Source: Aquabacterium sp.
GTDB taxonomy: Bacteria > Pseudomonadota > Gammaproteobacteria > Burkholderiales > Burkholderiaceae_C
DNA length: 10,426 bases
NCBI GenBank assembly: GCA_030654555.1
Contig: JAURXG010000334.1
Coordinates: 1 to 10,426, forward strand
Direction of reading: 5' to 3'
Below the pieces are notes generated by a model. That model was not told the origin of the DNA and made no database searches. It was given only the letters and a program-made list of their open reading frames with translations. A program made the translations under genes and the position numbers. Below, piece by piece: positions 6,166 through 10,426 of this stretch (positions are counted from its first letter, which is position 1; the number at the start of each line of letters is the position of its first letter).

Positions 6166-7494
6166 ATGCCCATGCACATTCCCCATCCGCTCCGGTGCGG
6201 CGCGCTGCCACGCCGCCTGGCACTGGCCGCCCTGCTGAGCCTGGCGCTGGCCGGCACGGCGATGGCCCAGGGCCTGCCGATCGCCCGGCCCGACGAGGTC
6301 GGCCTGTCGCCGCAGCGCCTGTCGCGCATCGGCGACTGGCTGCGCGCCGAGGTGGCTGCCAAGCGTGTGCCCGGCGCGGTGGTGATGGTGATGCGCGGTG
6401 GCAAGCTGGCCTATGTCGAGACCGTCGGCCAACGCGACCCCGCCAGCGCCGCCCCGATGAAGACCGACGACCTCTTTCGCATCTACTCGATGACCAAGCC
6501 CATCGTCAGTGTCGCGGCGATGATGCTGGTCGAGGAGGGCAAGCTGCTGCTGGAGGCGCCGGTGGCACGCTACATCCCGGCCTTCGCCAACGTGAAGGTG
6601 GGGGTCGAGAAGACCGACGCCCAGGGCCAGAAGTCGCTGGAACTGGTGGCACCACGTCGGCCGATGACGGTGCAGGACCTGATGCGCCACACCTCGGGCC
6701 TGACCTACGGCTTCTTTGGTGAAGGTCTGGTCAAGAAGGCCTACCAGGAGGCCCACATCAGTGCCAGCGGCGGCGTGAGCAATGCCGAGTTCGCCGAGCG
6801 CATCGCCAAGATGCCGCTGGCGTTCCAGCCCGGCAGCACCTGGGACTACAGCAACGCCACCGACGTGCTGGGACGGGTGATCGAGGTGGCCAGCGGCCAG
6901 AGCCTGTACCAGCACCTGAAGGCCCGGCTGTTCGACCCGCTGGGCATGGTCGACACCAGCTTCTACGTGCCCGAGCCGGCGCGGCAGGCGCGCATCGCCG
7001 AGCCCTGGCCCGACGACCGCAGCATCGGCGTCAACGCGCCGGTGTTCGACCCGCGCCAGGTGATGGCGATGGAATCGGGCGGCGGCGGGCTGATCAGCAC
7101 GGCACCCGACTACGCCCGCTTCCTGCAGATGCTGCGCAACGGCGGCCAACTCGACGGCAAGCGATTCCTCAGCCCCGCCACGCTGGCCTACATGACCACC
7201 GACCACCTCAACCCTGCCGTGGTCAAGACGCCGCTCTACCTGCCTGGGCCGGGCTACGGCTTCGGCCTGGGCTTCGCAGTGCGCACCGCGGCCGGCGAGG
7301 CGGCCTACCCGTCCTCGCCCGGCGAGTACTACTGGGGCGGCGCCGGCGGCACCTACATGTGGGTCGACCCGGCCCAGGACCTGACCGTGGTGTTCATGAT
7401 GCAGAGCCCGAAGCAGCGGGTGCCCTACCGGTCGCTGCTGCGCAACATGGTCTACGGGGCCATCACCGACCTGCGCGTACCGGCGCCGCGCTGA
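6166..7494 (+). CDS. Secreted serine hydrolase, beta-lactamase/esterase (class C fold, EstB-like)
   Basis: A 442-residue exported enzyme. Seen: Sec signal peptide with Arg-rich start, hydrophobic LALAALLSLALAG, and cleavage after AMA (residue 34); then the penicillin-binding-protein/class C fold with catalytic Ser108-Met-Thr-Lys111 (SxxK), Tyr228-Ser-Asn230 (YxN), and the late W390-G-G motif in place of the KTG of true beta-lactamases. Family knowledge: the SMTK serine with a WGG third motif is typical of EstB-type carboxylesterases and of 'serine hydrolase' proteins of unknown substrate rather than of antibiotic-degrading AmpC. PF00144 (beta-lactamase) is the expected domain. The start ATG 6166 has GAGGAG (6152-6157) 8 bases upstream; ATG 6172 is a possible alternative. 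It converges on the fasciclin gene. Esterase or peptidase activity is likely; the natural substrate cannot be inferred. Confidence 0.93.
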   Translation: MPMHIPHPLRCGALPRRLALAALLSLALAGTAMAQGLPIARPDEVGLSPQRLSRIGDWLRAEVAAKRVPGAVVMVMRGGKLAYVETVGQRDPASAAPMKTDDLFRIYSMTKPIVSVAAMMLVEEGKLLLEAPVARYIPAFANVKVGVEKTDAQGQKSLELVAPRRPMTVQDLMRHTSGLTYGFFGEGLVKKAYQEAHISASGGVSNAEFAERIAKMPLAFQPGSTWDYSNATDVLGRVIEVASGQSLYQHLKARLFDPLGMVDTSFYVPEPARQARIAEPWPDDRSIGVNAPVFDPRQVMAMESGGGGLISTAPDYARFLQMLRNGGQLDGKRFLSPATLAYMTTDHLNPAVVKTPLYLPGPGYGFGLGFAVRTAAGEAAYPSSPGEYYWGGAGGTYMWVDPAQDLTVVFMMQSPKQRVPYRSLLRNMVYGAITDLRVPAPR

Positions 7495-7515
7495 CGGACA
7501 TCGGGCATTGCATCG

Positions 7516-7542
7516 GCCGGCGCCGAGCATGCTCGGCCCGGC
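7516..7542. terminator. Palindromic hairpin between converging serine hydrolase and fasciclin genes
   Basis: GCCGAGCATGCTCGGC (7522-7537) is a perfect 16-base palindrome, extended by GCCGG (7516-7520) pairing with CCGGC (7538-7542) with one unpaired base (7521). It lies 6 bases beyond the fasciclin stop and 22 bases beyond the hydrolase stop. Symmetry and placement fit a bidirectional terminator, although neither strand shows a T run. Confidence 0.55.
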
Positions 7543-7547
7543 GCTGG

Positions 7548-8000
7548 TCACTTGGGCAGGATCACGCTGTCGATCACGTGGATCACGCCGTTGTCGGCCG
7601 CGATGTCGGTCTTGGTCACCTTGGCACCATCGACGGTCACGCCACCGGCGGTGGCCACGGTGATCTCGCTGCCCTGCACCGTCTTCACCTTGCCGGCCTT
7701 CACGTCCTTGGCCATCACCTTGCCCGCCACCACGTGGTAGGTCAGCACCGCGGTCAGCTTGGCCTTGTCGGCCAGCAGGGCATCGAGATCGGCCTTGGGA
7801 ATCTTGGCGAAGGCCGCGTCGGTAGGCGCAAACACGGTGAACGGGCCCTTGCCCTTGAGCGTGTCGATCAGGCCAGCAGCGGTCAGCGCGGTGGCCAGGG
7901 TCTTGAAACTGCCGGCGGCCACGGCCGTGTCGACGATGTCCTTGGCCTGCACGGCCGCCGCACACAACGACAGGGCAGTCACGATCAATAGCTTTTTCAT
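7548..8000 (-). CDS. Secreted fasciclin (FAS1) domain protein
   Basis: A 150-residue protein made of a signal peptide plus one FAS1 domain. Seen: MKKLLIVTALSLCAAAVQA, cleaved after residue 19, then DIVDTAVAAGSFKTLATALTAAGL, the H1 motif GPFTVFAPTDAAF (52-64), the central YHVVAGKV (88-95), and the closing H2 motif NGVIHVIDSVILP (137-149). The whole domain is intact and length is standard for bacterial single-domain FAS1 proteins. FAS1 domains mediate adhesion or matrix binding in animals; in bacteria most are periplasmic or secreted and their role is usually unknown, some being induced by light or stress. The start ATG at 8000 is supported by GGAG 9 bases upstream; the open frame reaches 8054 but without a signal peptide in the right place. 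The unusual triple repeat upstream (8065-8118) suggests dedicated regulation. Confidence 0.95.
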   Translation of the reverse strand: MKKLLIVTALSLCAAAVQAKDIVDTAVAAGSFKTLATALTAAGLIDTLKGKGPFTVFAPTDAAFAKIPKADLDALLADKAKLTAVLTYHVVAGKVMAKDVKAGKVKTVQGSEITVATAGGVTVDGAKVTKTDIAADNGVIHVIDSVILPK

Positions 8001-8057
8001 CGGGTCGATCTCCAAAAGATGCCTGCAGGTGGGCGAAAGGACAACCCTGCACACCCG

Positions 8058-8063
8058 AATCTA
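8058..8063 (-). promoter_or_regulatory. Candidate -10 element of the fasciclin gene
   Basis: Read on the minus strand this is TAGATT (4 of 6 to TATAAT), 58 bases before the start codon. The matching -35 position is poor (TAGCCA at 17 bases), and instead the first of three direct repeats begins one base upstream of it. This would fit an activator-dependent promoter, but it is only a candidate. Confidence 0.3.
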
Positions 8064-8064
8064 G

Positions 8065-8118
8065 ACCCATCAGTTCAGAATGGCTACCAATCGGTTCATT
8101 GCAATACCTATCAGTGCA
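8065..8118 (-). repeat. Three tandem direct repeats upstream of the fasciclin gene
   Basis: Three copies of a 13-base core lie at 8065-8077, 8086-8098 and 8106-8118, with starts 21 and 20 bases apart. On the minus strand they read TGAACTGATGGGT, TGAACCGATTGGT and TGCACTGATAGGT, consensus TGMACYGATNGGT. The spacing is close to two turns of the helix, so three bound proteins would sit on the same face. A degenerate fourth copy (core TCGGT at 8135-8139) may follow. They lie 65-118 bases upstream of the start codon, where an activator or repressor would bind. The regulator is unknown. Confidence 0.7.
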
Positions 8119-8150
8119 GACTAGCCGCGTCACTTCGGTGTCAGGCGACG

Positions 8151-8219
8151 TCGCGATCACCCTCCAGCGCAGCTGCTGCCGGGACCGCGGCGGTGATGGC
8201 GAGCACCGCCAGATCGCGA
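8151..8219 (-). terminator. Nested stem-loops after metY
   Basis: TCGCGATC (8151-8158) pairs perfectly with GATCGCGA (8212-8219), and inside this lies GGCGGTG (8189-8195) pairing with CACCGCC (8204-8210) across 8 bases; a GCAGCTGC palindrome sits at 8169-8176. The structure starts 26 bases beyond the metY stop in the direction of transcription. It could be the transcript end of metY or a structured 3' region. There is no T run. Confidence 0.35.
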
Positions 8220-8244
8220 GTCCCGTCGCCATCGGCCGACCGCG

Positions 8245-9555
8245 CTACACCGCCGCCAACGCCTGGTCCAGATCCGCCCGCAGGTCGGCGATGTGCTCGA
8301 TGCCCACGCACAGCCGCACGGTGTCTTCGCTGACGCCCGACTTCACCATCTCTTCGGGCGAGAGCTGGCGGTGGGTGGTGGAGGCGGGGTGCGTGGCCAG
8401 GCTCTTGCAATCACCGATGTTGACCAGCCGGGTGAAGAGTTGCAGCGCGTCGAGGAAGCGCGCACCCGCGGCGCGGCCGTCGGCGTCGCCGGCCTGGGCC
8501 TTCACGCCGAAGGTCAGCAGCCCCGACGAGCGCCCGCCCATCTGCCGCTGCACCAGGGCATGGTCGGCATGGTCGGGCAGGCCGGCGTAGTTGACCCAGC
8601 CCACCTTGGGGTGGCGCTGTAGGTGCTGCGCCACCGCCAGCGTGTTGTCGCAGATGCGGTCCATGCGCAGCGCCAGGGTCTCGATGCCCTGCAGGATCAG
8701 GAAGGCATTGAACGGCGACAGCGCCGCGCCCATGTTGCGCAGCGGCACCACGCGGGCGCGGCCGATGTAGGCTGCCGCGCCCAACGCCTGGGTGTAGACC
8801 ACGCCGTGGTAGCTGACGTCGGGCTCGTTCAGGCGCTTGAAGCGCTCGGGGTACTGCGCCCACGGGAATTGGCCACTGTCGACGATCGCCCCCCCGATGC
8901 TGGTGCCGTGGCCGCCCAGGTACTTGGTCAGGCTGTGCACCACGATGTCGGCGCCATGCTCGATCGGGCGGCACAGGTAGGGGCTGGGCACGGTGTTGTC
9001 GACGATCAGCGGCACGCCGTGGCGGTGGGCGATGGCCGCGATCGCCGCGATGTCGGTGATGTTGCCCGACGGATTGCCCAGCGATTCGACATAGATCGCC
9101 TTGGTCTTGGCGTCGATCAGCGGCTCGAAGCTGGCCGGGTCTCGGTAGTCGGCAAAACGCGTGGTGATGCCGTATTGCGGCAGCGTGTGGGCAAACAGGT
9201 TGTAGGTGCCGCCGTACAGCGCGCTGCTGCTGACGATGTTGTCGCCGGCCTCGGCGATGGTCTGGATCGCGTAGGTCACCGCCGCCTGGCCCGAGGCCAG
9301 CGCCAGCGCGGCGATGCCGCCTTCCAGCGCGGCCACGCGCTCCTCCAGCACCGCATTCGTCGGGTTCATGATGCGGCTGTAGATGTTGCCCGGCACCTTC
9401 AGGTCGAACAGGTCGGCGCCATGCTGGGCGCTGTCGAACGAGAAGGCGGCCGTCTGGTAGATCGGCACCGCCACCGCATGGGTGGTGGGCTCGGGCGTGT
9501 AGCCCGAATGGACCGACTTGGTCTCGAAGCGCCATTGGCTGGTGTCGCGGGTCAT
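8245..9555 (-). CDS. metY: O-acetylhomoserine sulfhydrylase (O-acetylhomoserine aminocarboxypropyltransferase)
   Basis: A 436-residue cytoplasmic PLP enzyme of the Cys/Met metabolism family. It combines O-acetylhomoserine with sulfide to give homocysteine and acetate, the direct sulfhydrylation route to methionine. Seen: TKSVHSGYTPEPTTHAVAVPIYQTAAF at the N-terminus, the YSR motif (59-61) and MNPTNAVLEERVAALEGG, the SGQAAV cofactor loop (88-93), VESLGNPSGNITDI (156-169), VDNTV (185-189), and the PLP-binding Lys211 in HSLTKYLGGHG. The C-terminal NIGDCKSLATHPASTTH (379-395) is typical. Length near 430 and the long insert after the lysine favour MetY over the shorter cystathionine gamma-synthase or MetZ. 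The ATG at 9555 has AGAGGA 7 bases upstream; further upstream frame is not conserved. TAGACT at 9600-9605 (minus strand) is a possible -10. No SAM or SAH riboswitch was recognised in the 220-base leader. Confidence 0.94.
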   Translation of the reverse strand: MTRDTSQWRFETKSVHSGYTPEPTTHAVAVPIYQTAAFSFDSAQHGADLFDLKVPGNIYSRIMNPTNAVLEERVAALEGGIAALALASGQAAVTYAIQTIAEAGDNIVSSSALYGGTYNLFAHTLPQYGITTRFADYRDPASFEPLIDAKTKAIYVESLGNPSGNITDIAAIAAIAHRHGVPLIVDNTVPSPYLCRPIEHGADIVVHSLTKYLGGHGTSIGGAIVDSGQFPWAQYPERFKRLNEPDVSYHGVVYTQALGAAAYIGRARVVPLRNMGAALSPFNAFLILQGIETLALRMDRICDNTLAVAQHLQRHPKVGWVNYAGLPDHADHALVQRQMGGRSSGLLTFGVKAQAGDADGRAAGARFLDALQLFTRLVNIGDCKSLATHPASTTHRQLSPEEMVKSGVSEDTVRLCVGIEHIADLRADLDQALAAV

Positions 9556-9707
9556 GCGGAGTCCTCTCGCTGAATGGGTGGGCACGGGTTCGGACAGGCA
9601 GTCTAGAGGGCGCAAGCCATCCCGGGCCAGTGCGCAGCACAGTGACCGATGTCGCAGATCCGCCCCGCCAGGCCGGGTGGCCACTCCCTCATCTTCGGGA
9701 GGGCCCC

Positions 9708-9737
9708 TTAACAAACTGTATGGGCAGGGGCTACATT
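9708..9737 (+). promoter_or_regulatory. Candidate sigma-70 promoter for the Sel1/transglycosylase gene
   Basis: TTAACA (9708-9713, 5 of 6 to the -35 consensus), an 18-base spacer, and TACATT (9732-9737, 4 of 6 to the -10 consensus). Transcription would begin near 9744 and leave about 30 bases before ATG 9775. It is the best promoter match in the window. The motif GTAAACCCTTAG (9755-9766) falls in the predicted leader. Confidence 0.45.
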
Positions 9738-9774
9738 CAAAGGTTCTGATCCGCGTAAACCCTTAGCCACCCTG

Positions 9775-10426
9775 ATGCCCCTGCAACGCCCCACCCGGCT
9801 TTCCCTGCGCGCCATGCCCTTGCGCCTGCTGGCGCTGGGCGTGGCCCTGCTGGCTGCCACGGTGGTGCAGGCACAGGGGTCATCGCTCGATGCCCAGTTG
9901 GCCGACGGTCTGGCGGCCTTGCCGGCGCCGCTGGTGGCGCCCCGCCCGCCGATGAGCGCGGTGGTGCCCTCCAAGGTGGTGGCCTGGCGCGAGGAGGCCC
10001 AGGCGCTGGAGCATGGCGAGAACGGCTTGCCGCGCGACCCGGCGCGCGCCGCCACGCTGTACTGCCAGGCGGCGCGCTACGGTGACGCCGAGGCCCAGTT
10101 CAGCCTGGCCTGGATGCTGGCCAACGGCCGCGGCATCGAACGCGACGATGCGCAGGCGGCGCATCTGTTCCTGGCTGCCGCCGAGCAGGGCCTGCCGCAA
10201 GCGCAGCGCATGATCGCCTCGATGGGCACGCCGCGCGGCGAGCCGCCGCCCTGCTTGCGGCCGGTGGAGGTGGCCGCGCCGGTCGCCGTGGCCGCCGCCA
10301 CACCGCGCCCGAGCCGACCCGCCGCGCCGCCGCCCGAACCGCCGCCGCCGGCCAACGCGCCGCAGCCCATCGTCAACTTCGTCAAGCTGGTGGCGCCCGA
10401 TTTCCAGCTGGCGCCGCAGCTGGTGC
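9775..10426 (+). CDS. Exported Sel1-repeat protein, probable SLT lytic transglycosylase (3' part missing)
   Basis: 217 codons are visible before the right edge, with no stop. Seen: signal peptide (RLSLRAMPLRLLALGVALLAATVVQA, cleavage after residue 33); two Sel1-type helical repeats, about 85-119 (DPARAATLYCQAARYGDAEAQFSLAWMLANGRG) and 120-150 (DDAQAAHLFLAAAEQGLPQAQRMIASMG); a Pro/Ala-rich linker with PPP runs (152-198); and the segment IVNFVKLVAPDFQLAPQLV (199-217). This last segment resembles the opening helix of SLT lytic transglycosylase domains, in which the catalytic glutamate follows shortly after, beyond the window. If so, the enzyme cleaves peptidoglycan in the periplasm, with the Sel1 repeats as a protein-binding arm. 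ATG 9775 is preferred for its distance from the promoter; ATG 9814 also gives a good signal peptide. Neither has a clear Shine-Dalgarno. The catalytic assignment is an inference from a partial domain. Confidence 0.8.
   Translation, partial: MPLQRPTRLSLRAMPLRLLALGVALLAATVVQAQGSSLDAQLADGLAALPAPLVAPRPPMSAVVPSKVVAWREEAQALEHGENGLPRDPARAATLYCQAARYGDAEAQFSLAWMLANGRGIERDDAQAAHLFLAAAEQGLPQAQRMIASMGTPRGEPPPCLRPVEVAAPVAVAAATPRPSRPAAPPPEPPPPANAPQPIVNFVKLVAPDFQLAPQLV

Noticed and set aside
6166..7494. Antibiotic-resistance class C beta-lactamase
   Set aside because: The third motif is WGG rather than KTG and the overall flavour is EstB-like esterase, so resistance is not supported.
5992..8232. A 746-codon minus-strand frame covering the serine hydrolase and fasciclin genes
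   Set aside because: Low-complexity translation out of frame with the fasciclin gene and antisense to the hydrolase; no recognisable domain.
9556..9774. SAM or SAH riboswitch in the metY leader
   Set aside because: The leader has some GC-rich pairing (for example CTCCC with GGGAG near 9684-9705) but none of the conserved SAM-I, SAM-II or SAH riboswitch core sequences that I could recognise.
8245..10426. CRISPR array, insertion sequence or tRNA
   Set aside because: No regularly spaced identical repeats with spacers, no transposase or terminal inverted repeats, and no cloverleaf were seen here or elsewhere in the window.

Overview
The window is GC-rich (roughly 70%), with strong G/C bias at third codon positions and long open frames antisense to real genes. 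Gene content (a sox-cluster edge, a TTC38-type protein, orphan periplasmic binding protein, MetY, Sel1/SLT protein) fits a betaproteobacterium of the order Burkholderiales, probably a Rubrivivax/Leptothrix/Ideonella-like sulfur-oxidising heterotroph. The organism is an inference from protein flavour; no rRNA or tRNA is present.

Layout. (1) 1-1076, minus strand: the start of a thiosulfate-oxidation (sox) operon. An ArsR-family regulator (741-1076) is followed by soxC (690 down to base 1, cut by the window edge), with a 13-bp tandem duplication between them. (2) 1077-1233: divergent control region containing an AT-rich island with TATC/GATA palindromes. (3) 1234-2262, plus: a SLAC1/TehA-type anion channel, divergent from the sox regulator and a plausible sulfite exporter. 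(4) 2348-3847, plus: a peptide/nickel-type ABC solute-binding protein without its permease or ATPase. (5) 3940-5277, plus: a TTC38-like tetratricopeptide protein. (6) 5327-5995, minus: histidine phosphatase. (7) 6166-7494, plus: secreted beta-lactamase-fold serine hydrolase, divergent from the phosphatase across a 170-bp spacer with repeated GACA/TGTC sites. (8) 7548-8000, minus: secreted fasciclin-domain protein, preceded by three tandem 20-21 bp repeats. (9) 8245-9555, minus: metY, O-acetylhomoserine sulfhydrylase. (10) 9775 to the right edge, plus: exported Sel1-repeat protein, probably a lytic transglycosylase cut by the window edge.

How the genes relate. The only clear functional block is the left end: SoxC works in the periplasmic Sox pathway, the ArsR protein is the likely sulfur-responsive repressor, and the divergent SLAC1 channel may share its operator. 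The remaining genes look like single-gene transcription units in convergent or divergent pairs, with GC-rich hairpins in the convergent gaps. MetY is also a sulfur enzyme (sulfide assimilation), but nothing in the sequence ties it to sox control.

I do not see a clearly new multi-gene system. The most unusual non-coding signal is the triple direct repeat upstream of the fasciclin gene; next are the sox-side control region with its divergent anion channel, and the atypical cysteine spacing of the ArsR regulator. No CRISPR array, insertion sequence, tRNA, rRNA, origin or recognisable riboswitch was seen. No gene-free stretch exceeds about 245 bases.
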